DNA from: Paenibacillus crassostreae
GTDB taxonomy: Bacteria; Bacillota; Bacilli; Paenibacillales; Paenibacillaceae
Length of the DNA stretch: 64,000 nt
Direction: 5' to 3'
NCBI RefSeq assembly: GCF_001857945.1
Contig: NZ_CP017770.1
Location: 1,860,001-1,924,000, forward strand
Each line of letters begins with the position of its first letter. The stretch's first letter is position 1. The position numbers and the translations under genes are program-made. Below are positions 27,670 through 37,183 of the stretch, one piece after another. Under the pieces are notes generated by a model that was not told where the DNA came from, ran no database searches, and worked only from the letters and a program-made list of their open reading frames with translations.

Positions 27670-28260
27670 TTATTTAACCAATGATAGAAACTCCGCTCGC
27701 GATGCTGAATCTTCACGAAATATTCCTCGAACAGCAGAAGTGACCGTTTTACTACCCGGTTTCTTTACTCCACGAGAGCACATGCATAAATGCTCTCCCT
27801 CTACGACAACCATCACACCATTAGGTTGCAATACTTCATTAATAATATCCGCAATTTGTGATGTGATCCGCTCTTGAACCTGTAACCGACGAGTGATTGC
27901 CTCGACTAGTCGTGCAAACTTACTAAGTCCAGCAATTTTGCCACTAGGGATATATCCGATATGAATCTTACCAAAGAAAGGTGCCATATGATGTTCACAT
28001 TGGCTGTAATACACGATATCCTTTACAATGACAAGTTCTTCATGATTTTCATCAAAAGTTACACCTAGTACATCTCTAGGATCTACCTCATACCCTGCAA
28101 AAATCTCTTCGTACATACGAGTTACACGTGCTGGTGTCTCTAACAGTCCTTCTCGCTTAGCATCTTCACCAACAAGATTTAGTATTTGTTCGATATGATA
28201 CTCGATCTTTTCACGGTTTTTACTTACTTCAGTATTTGAATAGTCTTTAACTCCAGCCAC
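27670..28260 (-). CDS. folE: GTP cyclohydrolase I (type IA)
   Basis: 196 residues. Converts GTP to 7,8-dihydroneopterin triphosphate, first step of folate/queuosine synthesis. Zinc-binding CEHHMAPF and [13 protein letters not shown] are visible, the latter with the second Cys of type IA. GTG start at 28260. Downstream of yneF. Confidence 0.95.
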   Translation of the reverse strand: MAGVKDYSNTEVSKNREKIEYHIEQILNLVGEDAKREGLLETPARVTRMYEEIFAGYEVDPRDVLGVTFDENHEELVIVKDIVYYSQCEHHMAPFFGKIHIGYIPSGKIAGLSKFARLVEAITRRLQVQERITSQIADIINEVLQPNGVMVVVEGEHLCMCSRGVKKPGSKTVTSAVRGIFREDSASRAEFLSLVK

Positions 28261-28303
28261 AGGTCATCTTCCTCTCTCAGCCACAACTCTTAGAAATGAA
28301 GGA

Positions 28304-28540
28304 TTACTTACCTTTACGGTTTTGGCCTCTCTTTGGTACAGGCGGCTGATTCTTCATCATTTGTTGTGCTTTTTGCATTTGCTTGCCATTCAGATTATAT
28401 CCCATCTGTTTAGCCATCTTTTGAAGCATTTGTGGATCACTTTGCATTTTTTCCATCTGTTTACGCAAGTAATATACGCCTATGAAAAACCCCCCGACTA
28501 ATCCTACAACTAATGTGATAATAGGAAGTGCAATATCCAT
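28304..28540 (-). CDS. yneF: YneF-family (UPF0154) small membrane protein
   Basis: 78 residues, single N-terminal helix with GGFFIGVYYLRKQMEKMQ and KMAKQMGYNLNGKQMQKAQQ, characteristic of UPF0154. Unknown function. RBS GAGGTGA before the ATG. Confidence 0.9.
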   Translation of the reverse strand: MDIALPIITLVVGLVGGFFIGVYYLRKQMEKMQSDPQMLQKMAKQMGYNLNGKQMQKAQQMMKNQPPVPKRGQNRKGK

Positions 28541-28623
28541 TCGTAGTCACCTCGACACAATTGATTATATTTTTTAGATACTCAATATCATAGCATTTCC
28601 AATAGTGGCTAGCAAATATAATC

Positions 28624-29655
28624 CTATGCAAGAACACCCTCAATAAAAATCGTCGTTTCTTGTGCTAAATCTATTTCTTTTATATCAATATCATTACCTT
28701 CATTACGAATAATACGCACTACTGGTCGGCCTGGAAGTCCTCTATGCTGACTCACCACAACACCGGTCTCTTTGGTGGACAAGCGGACAGCTGAACCATT
28801 CGGATAAACCGACACCATTCTCGTAAATTGAATCAATACTTCTCTATCTAGCTGTTGTTCTGACATTGCCATCATTTCCTCACAAGCCTCATGTGGAAGA
28901 AGTGATTTCCCACCTTCCAAATGACTGATTAAATGATCATACATATTGGCTACCGCAACGATTTTGGCATAGATATGAATCTCTTCCCCTGCTAAACCAC
29001 GTGGAATACCTAAGCCATCCACTCTTTCATGATGTTGTAATGCCACATGTGCAATTAGAAGATTGAATTCTCGTTTGTTCTTAAGTTTTTCAAATCCACG
29101 CCAAGTATGGTGATTCTTCACTCCTGGAATGATTTCCTCTTCGGCTGACAACCCCGTCTTGCCTATGTCATGCAACAAGGCTCCGATTGCTAATTCTTTC
29201 GCCTGAATATAATTCAAGCCTAAATTAATGCCCATAACTGTTGATATTAAACAAACATTCATGGCATGTACATATTGATCATTGTCGACTGTACGAATCT
29301 CCGTCAATTCTATGAGTAGATCCTTATTATCTATAATATCAGTCAATAGCTTCTCAACACTTGTACCAATCTTTTGAGCGTTCCATTCCTTGCCTGATCG
29401 AACCGCCTCAAATGTGTCGCTTATTCCGTGAATGAGCGTCTGTTTGGTCGCTTCTTGCAATATATCCTCTGCCTCTACATCTTCAAATAGAGGATCCTGA
29501 ATATAAAGCATTGTTACACCGATCCGATTAAGTGTATTAACCATATAAACAGTGAGCTGAACTCCTGCTGACAGGAGTACTGTTCCATTTCCTGAATATA
29601 CTGCTTTTCCGAGAAACTGCCCTGCTTCTACATCATCAATATTTACATATCTCAT
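28624..29655 (-). CDS. HD-GYP domain protein, probable cyclic-di-GMP phosphodiesterase
   Basis: 343 residues. N-terminal domain of about 115 residues then the HD-GYP catalytic domain: LLHDIGKTGL and HHERVDGLGIPRGLAG with the GIP variant of GYP common in Firmicutes. Likely degrades c-di-GMP. It ends an apparent three-gene operon after lepB and the QueG-Ogt fusion (20-bp gap). Confidence 0.85.
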   Translation of the reverse strand: MRYVNIDDVEAGQFLGKAVYSGNGTVLLSAGVQLTVYMVNTLNRIGVTMLYIQDPLFEDVEAEDILQEATKQTLIHGISDTFEAVRSGKEWNAQKIGTSVEKLLTDIIDNKDLLIELTEIRTVDNDQYVHAMNVCLISTVMGINLGLNYIQAKELAIGALLHDIGKTGLSAEEEIIPGVKNHHTWRGFEKLKNKREFNLLIAHVALQHHERVDGLGIPRGLAGEEIHIYAKIVAVANMYDHLISHLEGGKSLLPHEACEEMMAMSEQQLDREVLIQFTRMVSVYPNGSAVRLSTKETGVVVSQHRGLPGRPVVRIIRNEGNDIDIKEIDLAQETTIFIEGVLA

Positions 29656-29675
29656 GAATGCCCCCCTAAACCCTA

Positions 29676-31418
29676 CTACTTACCATTTCTAATTTGATTT
29701 CTTTCAGATAATGAACCTTCTACAGACAAGAGATGACGTTTTATTTCCAGACCCCCACCGTATCCCACTAATTCACCTTGTGCACCAATAACACGATGGC
29801 AAGGGATGATAATGGGAACCGGATTTTTGTTATTGGCCCCTCCCACAGCTCGTATTGCTTTAGGACGATCAATAGACTCTGCCAATTGTTTATATGAACT
29901 AGTGTCCCCATATGGAATATCGGCAAGTGCTGTCCATACTTGTAGTTGAAATGGTGTACCTCTCATATCCATTGGTAGATCAAATTGTTTCCGCTCATTA
30001 GAAAAATACTGTTCCAACTGAATTCTCACTTCATTTAGTCGTGTTCCATCCTGTATAAATATAGCTTCTTTCGCCCAAATTCGCGCCCATTGTTGTATAT
30101 TAGCTTCTCTAATGAAAAATGAACCAAATTCAACTAAACAAATGCCTATTTCAGTTGTACACAAGGTTAACACCCCAATGGGTGTCGTTATTTCATCGTA
30201 ATAAATAACCTCATGCGAATTGTCCACTTCCATTTGTGCCGGTTGTAGCTTATCTTGGGCTTTCTTTAACATGTCTTGAACTGATTCATCTTGCTCTACA
30301 GCTATGCCCTTCATAATACTATTCAAAGCTTCATCTCCTCCAATTCTCCCCAACGCCCATGCAGCGGTTCCCCGCATTTCAACTCGTTCGTCGTGTAGCA
30401 ATACTTCTTCTAATCTGGGAACAGCGGTACGATCTTTAAAATTACCCAGTGCAATAATAGCATTTCTCTGAATAGGTTTCTTCCCTCTCCAAGCCGCTGC
30501 ACTCACCCCGAATTTTTCTTTGAATTCTCTATTACTTAAGTCTAATATAGGGAACAAGAGAGACTTAACTAGCTCTGGATCTGGTAAAAGCTGCTCGTTA
30601 TGTTCCCAATTTTTACCACGATTCTTAGGGCAAACAATCTGACAAGTATCACAACCATAAAGCCGATTACCGATCTTCACCATCTGATCTTCGTTCAATA
30701 AACCTTTTGTTTGTGTCAAGAACGATATACAACGTTGCGCATTAAGCTGTCCGGGAGCCACAATCGCCCCTGTTGGGCAAGCATCGATACATTTCGTACA
30801 CTCTCCACAATCTTCTGTTACTTGTGTATCCGGCGGAAAGGGAATATTCGTTACCATCTCGCCAAGATAGATCCATGATCCCCATTTCGGTGAAATAATC
30901 AAACAATTTTTACCACTAAATCCAATGCCTGCCCGTTCTGCAACTGCCCGATCGACCAGAGCTCCCGTATCAACCATATTCTCAATGACGGCTTCCGGAA
31001 CACGATCTTTAATGAACTTTTCAAGTTTCTCCATCGCCTCACGTAATACATGATGATAATCTCTTCCCCAAGCAGTTCGAGCTAGAATCCCGCGATTCGC
31101 ACCTGATTCCGATTTCGGTGGATTCACCATCTTCGATGGATATGCCACAGCGATTGCAATCAAGGATGCAGGTTGTGATGTAGCTAGAGTTGGTGTCACT
31201 CTTTTGTCCAAATCAGGTTCTTCGAATCCAGAATCATAACCACGATCACGTTGTTCCTGCAACAATGACTTCAGTGATACAAAAGGATCCGCCGTAGTAA
31301 AACCAATATCATCAATACCCATACTGGGTGCAGCTTCTTGGATATCTCTTTTCAGTTGCTCCCAAGGTGATGTTGAGGGAGCATAAGATGTCTGTAAACT
31401 TATTATTTCGTTCTTCAT
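29676..31418 (-). CDS. queG: Epoxyqueuosine reductase fused to O6-alkylguanine-DNA methyltransferase
   Basis: 580 residues, two enzymes in one chain. Residues 20-395 are QueG: B12-dependent reductase domain, VDTGALVDRAVAERAGIGFSGK (150-170), cluster 1 Cys204, 207, 210, 214, cluster 2 Cys230, 256, 259, 263, and HEAT-like repeats about 315-395. QueG makes queuosine in tRNA. Residues about 400-570 are an Ogt/Ada-type methyltransferase with PCHRVIG (Cys540 acceptor) and GGANNKNPVP. QueG alone is normally about 380 residues. The frame is unbroken, so this is a natural fusion; separate processing cannot be excluded. Start ATG at 31418 sits in a G-rich RBS region. Next to lepB (28 bp). Confidence 0.92.
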   Translation of the reverse strand: MKNEIISLQTSYAPSTSPWEQLKRDIQEAAPSMGIDDIGFTTADPFVSLKSLLQEQRDRGYDSGFEEPDLDKRVTPTLATSQPASLIAIAVAYPSKMVNPPKSESGANRGILARTAWGRDYHHVLREAMEKLEKFIKDRVPEAVIENMVDTGALVDRAVAERAGIGFSGKNCLIISPKWGSWIYLGEMVTNIPFPPDTQVTEDCGECTKCIDACPTGAIVAPGQLNAQRCISFLTQTKGLLNEDQMVKIGNRLYGCDTCQIVCPKNRGKNWEHNEQLLPDPELVKSLLFPILDLSNREFKEKFGVSAAAWRGKKPIQRNAIIALGNFKDRTAVPRLEEVLLHDERVEMRGTAAWALGRIGGDEALNSIMKGIAVEQDESVQDMLKKAQDKLQPAQMEVDNSHEVIYYDEITTPIGVLTLCTTEIGICLVEFGSFFIREANIQQWARIWAKEAIFIQDGTRLNEVRIQLEQYFSNERKQFDLPMDMRGTPFQLQVWTALADIPYGDTSSYKQLAESIDRPKAIRAVGGANNKNPVPIIIPCHRVIGAQGELVGYGGGLEIKRHLLSVEGSLSERNQIRNGK

Positions 31419-31446
31419 CTCCCCATCCCCCCTTTTTATTTATAGA

Positions 31447-32064
31447 TTATAGTCCTCTAACTTTATTAAATGGCCAAAAAATAAATTCTGCCCTGCCGAC
31501 AATCGAATCGGAGTTAACTGCACCAAAATAACGACTATCCTTACTCTCTCCCAGATGACGGTTATCTCCCATAACGAAATATTCATCCTCACCTATTGTA
31601 ATCCCAGAGAAATCAGCATCTTGAATACTTATATCAATGTAATCCTCTTGTTGTAATTGTCCATTAATATACAGTTGATGGTCTTTAACCTCAACCACAT
31701 CTCCAGGAACACCTATGATCCGCTTCACAAGAAACTCTTTCTTAGTATCATCCCGACTAGGATCATGAAGCACTACAATTTCACCTTTTTGAGGTGATGA
31801 GAAGTTATATATGATTTTATTGATGAACAATCGTTCACGTTCTACTAACGTTGGTTGCATAGATTGACCTTTTACCATAGATAAATTGAACACAAACATA
31901 TTAAGTAATGACATGACTACAAACACCACAACAAGTGTTTTAATCCAGTCCCATAATTCCGCTTTCCAACCTGATTTTTTATCATTTACCGTTGGATTAG
32001 GAGAGGAACTTGGAGAAGAAGAGCTATCCAATGGAGCTCCATCTAATAAATCATTGCGATCCAT
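31447..32064 (-). CDS. lepB: Type I signal peptidase
   Basis: 205 residues from the ATG at 32064 (AAGAGGTG upstream); the open frame extends further but without an RBS. One N-terminal membrane helix (about 40-60), nucleophile Ser68 in SMVKGQSMQPTL, catalytic Lys114 in EFLVKRIIGVPGD, and the box MGDNRHLGESKDSRYFG. Removes signal peptides at the membrane. A polar Ser/Pro stretch of about 20 residues precedes the helix. Confidence 0.94.
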   Translation of the reverse strand: MDRNDLLDGAPLDSSSSPSSSPNPTVNDKKSGWKAELWDWIKTLVVVFVVMSLLNMFVFNLSMVKGQSMQPTLVERERLFINKIIYNFSSPQKGEIVVLHDPSRDDTKKEFLVKRIIGVPGDVVEVKDHQLYINGQLQQEDYIDISIQDADFSGITIGEDEYFVMGDNRHLGESKDSRYFGAVNSDSIVGRAEFIFWPFNKVRGL

Positions 32065-32114
32065 ATTACACCTCTTTTTCATTCTAATACACCTAAAAGT
32101 GCATATAAATAGAA

Positions 32115-32157
32115 AAGCATATCCGCTCCGTTTTTGCAACGGTTGCACGATATGCTT
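32115..32157 (-). terminator. Intrinsic terminator between GNAT gene and lepB
   Basis: Minus strand AAGCATATC ... GATATGCTT arms with inner pairing, followed by TTCTATTT. It ends the upstream acetyltransferase transcript. Confidence 0.65.
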
Positions 32158-32209
32158 AATATTGGAAAATTAGTCTTACTCTATATATACTTAGTTATTA
32201 TATCTGATT

Positions 32210-32635
32210 TTACAAGTGCGCCACGATACTAAGTTTCTGGAAAGCTTCCATAATTTTGTTAGCACCATAACCCATAGCTTCAAAAAATGGCATTGATGTG
32301 AGATTCTGTTCATCTCCAACAATCATGATACGGCTGACTTTTCGTTGTTGAAAACGTTGTTCCATGGCTTTAACAAGGGCTTTGCCAATCCCTCTACGCC
32401 GGTAATCAGGATGAATAGCAATTCTAAAATAGCAACCATGGTTGTACTCAATCGTACCGATCAATGCCCCCACAATTTCTCCATCTTCTTCTGCTACCAT
32501 GATCAGGTCGGAATCCCATTGGAGTTGTCTAGAGAATGGTTGAATCGTATTCTCAAAACACTCCTCAGATAAAGCAACCTGAAGTAGTTCAGTTACTGGT
32601 TTACAGTCACTTAACTGAAAGGAACGTACATGCAT
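32210..32635 (-). CDS. GNAT-family N-acetyltransferase
   Basis: 141 residues from the ATG at 32635 (GGGAG 9 bp upstream). GNAT fold with the acetyl-CoA loop RRRGIGKALVKAMEQ (about residues 80-95) and motif B in GYG. Substrate unknown. Confidence 0.8.
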   Translation of the reverse strand: MHVRSFQLSDCKPVTELLQVALSEECFENTIQPFSRQLQWDSDLIMVAEEDGEIVGALIGTIEYNHGCYFRIAIHPDYRRRGIGKALVKAMEQRFQQRKVSRIMIVGDEQNLTSMPFFEAMGYGANKIMEAFQKLSIVAHL

Positions 32636-33194
32636 ATCATAAATCTCCCTTTTCTTCAGCATTATTCGGTTTACATAAAAACTCATCTTGATGTAACTTT
32701 TACAATAAACTCGAATATAATTATTACGACAAATATACTGAAATTCCATGTTTCTAGTCCATTAAAACACATTTTTCTTCATATTACACTTGTTTTCTTC
32801 TGTAAGCGCTTTATATCTATATTTTTTAAATATATTTTTGTCCTTTTACCATAAGTTTCTAATTTTATTTTTGATATTTCATTTAATATAGGGATAATAT
32901 ATATATGTTTTGTAAACAAGCAGAAAAAGGTGGAATTTATTAAACCGACTTTACAAACATAAATGTTGATTTAATCTGTTAAATACGGTTTAATAATACT
33001 ATGTACACAATCAATTCTGCATAATAATCGTTGTACATCACCGGATGGCTTCTAAATAGTACATCCGTATGGAAACATGTGCTAAAGATTTCTTTAGTAC
33101 AGTCAATATATCTACATATGTTGTATGAAGGATGCTTATACCATCCTTTATTCATAGAGATTAATAAAAACCAAAACGCAGGAGGTAATTTACC
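32636..33194. other. 559-bp AT-rich intergenic region before sodA
   Basis: No gene supported. It holds a candidate sodA promoter (32966-32994), two leader hairpins (33042-33067, 33127-33149), a cre-like sequence TGTAAGCGCTTTAT at 32801 (12/14), and the repeat prefix AAACAAGCAGAAA near 32914. Confidence 0.5.
32966..32994 (+). promoter_or_regulatory. Candidate sodA promoter
   Basis: TTGATT, 17-bp spacer, TTTAAT. About 200 bp upstream of the gene, leaving a long leader with two hairpins whose arms are CGGATG/CATCCG (33042-33067) and AAGGATG/CATCCTT (33127-33149). Confidence 0.4.
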
Positions 33195-33806
33195 ATGGCA
33201 TTTCAACTACCATCTCTACCTTATTCAAATGATGCATTAGAACCACATATTGATGCACAAACGATGGAAATTCACCACGATCGTCACCATAACACATATG
33301 TTACCAATCTGAATGCAGCATTGGAAAAAGCACCTGAACTGCAAAACAAAACGATTGAAGAGTTACTTATAGGTCTTGGAAGTGTTCCTGAGGAAATTCG
33401 TACTGCTGTTCGTAATAACGGTGGAGGACACGCAAACCACAGCCTATTCTGGGAAATCATTGGACCAAACGGCGGTGGAAACCCTACCGGTGAATTGTCA
33501 CAAGCCATTGATAGTGAGCTTGGTGGTCTTGATAAATTCAAAGAAGACTTTGCTAAAGCGGCTACGACTCGTTTCGGAAGTGGCTGGGCATGGCTTGTTG
33601 TTGGTAAAGACGGTAAACTAGCTGTAACAAGCACACCGAACCAAGACAACCCACTTAGTGAAGGCTTGACTCCTATTCTTGGACTTGACGTATGGGAGCA
33701 TGCTTACTACCTAAAATACCAAAACAAACGTCCTGATTACATTTCTGCTTTCTGGAACGTAGTTAACTGGGATGCAGTTAGCAAGAATTACGCTGCTGCG
33801 AAATAA
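33195..33806 (+). CDS. sodA: Superoxide dismutase, manganese type
   Basis: 203 residues. Metal ligands His27, His82, Asp165 and His169 ([10 protein letters not shown]) present; [11 protein letters not shown] fits Mn/Fe SOD, and the glycine triplet favours Mn. Dismutates superoxide in the cytoplasm. Start with AGGAGG 9 bp upstream. Confidence 0.97.
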   Translation: MAFQLPSLPYSNDALEPHIDAQTMEIHHDRHHNTYVTNLNAALEKAPELQNKTIEELLIGLGSVPEEIRTAVRNNGGGHANHSLFWEIIGPNGGGNPTGELSQAIDSELGGLDKFKEDFAKAATTRFGSGWAWLVVGKDGKLAVTSTPNQDNPLSEGLTPILGLDVWEHAYYLKYQNKRPDYISAFWNVVNWDAVSKNYAAAK

Positions 33807-33840
33807 TTGAAACAAGCTTAAACTCTCTACTATTTACAAC

Positions 33841-33874
33841 AATAACCCGCATTCCAAATGGAATGCGGGTTATT
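33841..33874. terminator. Convergent bidirectional terminator sodA/mutY
   Basis: AATAACCCGCATTCC and GGAATGCGGGTTATT, a perfect 15-bp stem with loop AAAT. Confidence 0.9.
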
Positions 33875-33886
33875 ATTATCTTACCT

Positions 33887-35053
33887 CTATTTAGTGTGTT
33901 GTTCTTCAAAATAAGCATTAGCAATTTTGAGGAAAACATTAGGAAAAGCATATAACTGCATATCCTCTTTACCAATCCAGCGATACTCCGTCATAGAATC
34001 TCCGATTTCCGCCTCATCCTCTACACCATACGTTGTTGCACTCTCCGCGATAAGATGCTGTTTCACTTCCTCCTTACAACGATAGACCTGAAGATTCCAA
34101 CGAATATGACTAAATATATGTTCTGCGTCCATGAAATGCTCAACTGGTGTGGCTGGAATCCCTTCAGTTAGCAATTCAACACTCAAAACCTCCTGTGCTT
34201 GTTGGTCAACTAACCTCGCTCCGCGACTAATGGGAGATAGGACATGTGGGAGTTCCCACATCCGAGCAAGTAAGCCACTCTCTGGACGTTGTCTAATCAA
34301 TAGCTGGCCAGTATGAGCCCCTTGCCCTTCAATAAGCCCCACTATACGTTGTTCTGGACGAGGTGGTTTACTCTTCGATTTCAGCGGAAGATCACCTTCC
34401 TTCCCAGTTATCCTTGCCTCACAATATTCCATGACGGGACAGGTTAGGCAATATGGAGACTTAGGCGTGCATACCAAAGCACCGAGCTCCATCAACGCCT
34501 GGTTAAAATGAGAGGCTTGCCCTTCAGGAATTAATTCCACCACTAATTTCTCCATAAGAGTACGTGTACTACCTTTCATGATATCTTCCTCAATTAAGAA
34601 GTATCTAGATAATACCCTCATTACATTGCCATCGACGGCTGGTTCAGGTTGATTATAAGCTATGCTAAGAATAGCTCCTGCTGTATATGGACCTACACCT
34701 TTGAGTGCGATAACACTCTCCTTGTCGTTGGGAACCAGTCCATCGTGCAAATCTAATACTTGTTGAGCAGCATACTGTAAATTTCGTGCACGTGAGTAAT
34801 ACCCAAGACCTTCCCAACACTTCAATACATCCTGTTCAGGTGCGTTAGCCAGATCCGTAATCGTTGGGAATCTTTCTATAAATCGATTGAAGTAGGGAAT
34901 GACTGTATCTACACGTGTTTGTTGAAGCATAATTTCAGATATCCAAATATAATAAGGGTTACGATGGCGACGCCAAGGTAAATCCCGACGATTCTTAAGA
35001 TACCATTCCAGCAGATTCTTACTGAAATAGCGTTGTTGTTCAACATTAGACAT
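33887..35053 (-). CDS. mutY: A/G-specific adenine DNA glycosylase
   Basis: 388 residues. HhH-GPD glycosylase: Glu40 in SEIMLQQTRV, helix-hairpin-helix with LKGVGPYTAGAILS, catalytic Asp141 in AVDGNVMRV, 4Fe-4S Cys195, 202, 205, 211 and a C-terminal NUDIX-like domain for 8-oxoG recognition. Removes adenine opposite 8-oxoguanine. Full length. Confidence 0.95.
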   Translation of the reverse strand: MSNVEQQRYFSKNLLEWYLKNRRDLPWRRHRNPYYIWISEIMLQQTRVDTVIPYFNRFIERFPTITDLANAPEQDVLKCWEGLGYYSRARNLQYAAQQVLDLHDGLVPNDKESVIALKGVGPYTAGAILSIAYNQPEPAVDGNVMRVLSRYFLIEEDIMKGSTRTLMEKLVVELIPEGQASHFNQALMELGALVCTPKSPYCLTCPVMEYCEARITGKEGDLPLKSKSKPPRPEQRIVGLIEGQGAHTGQLLIRQRPESGLLARMWELPHVLSPISRGARLVDQQAQEVLSVELLTEGIPATPVEHFMDAEHIFSHIRWNLQVYRCKEEVKQHLIAESATTYGVEDEAEIGDSMTEYRWIGKEDMQLYAFPNVFLKIANAYFEEQHTK

Positions 35054-35110
35054 GATGTTTCTCCTTCTCTATCCTGTATTCCAATCAAATCGAATCGCCT
35101 CTAACTATAC

Positions 35111-35509
35111 CTATGTTACTCTCTCTATGACAGCAAATGCTGACGCCAGTTCTCTTTGATGTGTAATGCTCAAATGAATAGTATACTCCATCGGTTGTGC
35201 AGGAAGATTTAATCTTTCCCATGCAACCTTACTTAATTCCACCTTTGGCTTCCCTAAGGGATCCGGAAGTATCTCAATATCTCCAAAATTTATAATCGCA
35301 CCTATACCACAACCAAACGCTTTAACAATAGCCTCTTTGGCTGCAAATCTCCCAGCCGTAAATTCTACTTTCTTCAGTCCGCGTCCTTGAGCTAATTGAA
35401 ATTCCTGGCTTGTCAGCACCCTTCTCATGAACGCTTGTCCCGTTCTTCCGTTAAGAATATCATCCACTCGCTTAATTTCAAGCACATCATGTCCAATTCC
35501 ATATATCAT
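35111..35509 (-). CDS. acpS: Holo-acyl-carrier-protein synthase
   Basis: 132 residues from the ATG at 35509 (AAGGTG upstream, preferred to GTG three codons earlier). Typical AcpS: GIGHDVLEIKR at the start with the Mg-binding Asp, and GRFAAKEAIVKAF. Transfers phosphopantetheine from CoA to acyl carrier protein. Confidence 0.95.
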   Translation of the reverse strand: MIYGIGHDVLEIKRVDDILNGRTGQAFMRRVLTSQEFQLAQGRGLKKVEFTAGRFAAKEAIVKAFGCGIGAIINFGDIEILPDPLGKPKVELSKVAWERLNLPAQPMEYTIHLSITHQRELASAFAVIERVT

Positions 35510-35607
35510 ATATTTCACACCTTCCGTACCTTCCTTTATACCTTATTGTATCAGGCACTACTTCTCGTTGCGACAATTCCATTTATTACATTCCAAATAA
35601 ATAAATA

Positions 35608-35638
35608 GAGTGCCAACTCTGTTACCAGTGTTGCACTC
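35608..35638 (-). terminator. Intrinsic terminator after nadE
   Basis: GAGTGC and GCACTC arms with additional inner pairing, followed on the minus strand by TATTTATTTATTT; 55 bp past the nadE stop. Confidence 0.65.
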
Positions 35639-35692
35639 CATTGGAAGAATTCATCTTATTCAATTCTTGAACACAAGTTATAATACACCTGC

Positions 35693-36502
35693 TTATATTC
35701 CCGGTATGGAATTGCGTTTGTGAGTTGTCTTCAAATAGAAACTTTCCAGCCGTTCTTTAGATGCCGAGGGTATTTCCTTGCCTTCCAGATAATCGCTATT
35801 CTCTTCGTATGTAATCCCTAGCTCATTCTCATCCGTCTGGCCTTCCCAGAGCCCAGCAGAAGGTGCTTTATCTAATATGGACTGTGGTACACCCATATAT
35901 GCCGCAAGCTGACGAACTTGACGCTTATTCAGGGAACTAAGTGGTGTAATATCTACCGCGCCGTCTCCCCATTTCGTATAAAATCCTGTAATCGCTTCAG
36001 ATGCATGATCCGTTCCTACAACAATCAGATTCAATTCAAATGCTAGTGCATATTGTACAACCATCCGCGTTCTTGCTTTGACATTCCCTTTACCTTGATG
36101 GGTCATATGACGATGTATTCCCAAACCCTTGAGTCCCTGCTCAACTTCCAATGCTACTTCAGTCACCGCATCCTCAATGTTTGTCTCTAACGTATGTTTA
36201 AGATCAAATGCCTTAGCAACAGCATAACTATCATCGATATCTTCCTGAGTCCCATAAGGTTGAAATACACCAAGCGTCATGTAATCTCGACCTGTTTCTT
36301 TCGATAATTCATCCGTAGCTATATTGCACAAACCTGCAGCTACAGCACTATCAATCCCACCACTAATCGCAATAAGAAGCCCTGTGGATCCTGCTTTTTT
36401 CACGTAATCTTTTAAAAAGTCTACTCTTTTCTTAACTTCTGATTCTACATTTATTGATGATTTCACACCTAATTCGTCAATAATTTGTGCTTGTAAACTC
36501 AT
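35693..36502 (-). CDS. nadE: NH3-dependent NAD+ synthetase
   Basis: 269 residues. PP-loop SGGIDSA (47-53) and GTDHASEAITGFYTKWGDGA with KRQVRQLA. Ligates ammonia to deamido-NAD. No glutaminase domain, so ammonia-dependent. Length matches B. subtilis NadE (272). Confidence 0.96.
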   Translation of the reverse strand: MSLQAQIIDELGVKSSINVESEVKKRVDFLKDYVKKAGSTGLLIAISGGIDSAVAAGLCNIATDELSKETGRDYMTLGVFQPYGTQEDIDDSYAVAKAFDLKHTLETNIEDAVTEVALEVEQGLKGLGIHRHMTHQGKGNVKARTRMVVQYALAFELNLIVVGTDHASEAITGFYTKWGDGAVDITPLSSLNKRQVRQLAAYMGVPQSILDKAPSAGLWEGQTDENELGITYEENSDYLEGKEIPSASKERLESFYLKTTHKRNSIPGI

Positions 36503-36543
36503 ATGATACGCACTCCAATCCCTAAATATGATGACCTACATAA

Positions 36544-36580
36544 AACCCCGGAGCTGCCTGAATACCACAACTTCGGGGTT
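36544..36580 (-). terminator. Intrinsic terminator after bacilliredoxin gene
   Basis: AACCCCG and CGGGGTT arms, followed on the minus strand by TTATG; the weak T-run makes it moderate. Confidence 0.6.
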
Positions 36581-36605
36581 CTAATATACAATTCACTCTG
36601 AATAA

Positions 36606-37040
36606 TTATTTACACAACCGATCAAATGCATCTGTCAGATCAGCAGCAATCTCTTGAGCAGATCTATCTTCTATTTGATGACGTTCAATGAAATGTACCA
36701 ATTCCCCATCTTTCATTAATGCAATGGAAGGGGAAGAAGGAGCGTATGGAGCAAAGTACTCCCGCGCTTTGGCTGTTGCTTCTTTATCTTGTCCTGCAAA
36801 TACCGTATACAGTTGATCCGGAACAATGCCATGCTCCAGTGCCATACCTACACCAGGTCGGCACTGGCCAGCAGCACAACCACACACAGAATTAATTACG
36901 ATCAATGTCGTACCCTTCGCATTTGGTACTTGGGCTTCTACTTCTTCAGGAGTTTTAAGTTCCTTGATCCCTAGACTTGTTAATTCATCCCGCATCGGTT
37001 GGATCATATCTTGCATATATCGATCAAAAGACATTGCCAT
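36606..37040 (-). CDS. Bacilliredoxin, BrxA/BrxB family
   Basis: 144 residues with the CGC redox motif (Cys53, Cys55) in INSVCGCAAGQCRPG. Reduces bacillithiol mixed disulfides on proteins after oxidative stress. Length equals BrxA/BrxB (144-145). Confidence 0.94.
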   Translation of the reverse strand: MAMSFDRYMQDMIQPMRDELTSLGIKELKTPEEVEAQVPNAKGTTLIVINSVCGCAAGQCRPGVGMALEHGIVPDQLYTVFAGQDKEATAKAREYFAPYAPSSPSIALMKDGELVHFIERHQIEDRSAQEIAADLTDAFDRLCK

Positions 37041-37183
37041 TCTTAATCACTCCTCTTTAATAATAGATTAAATCTTAACCATTTAGTATGATTATACCTA
37101 TTGTGAATGTTTGAAAGCAAGTAAGTGAGCTGGATTCGTGCACATTCTTTCACCAATTTATGAAAGTAAATCAATTTCAGACC

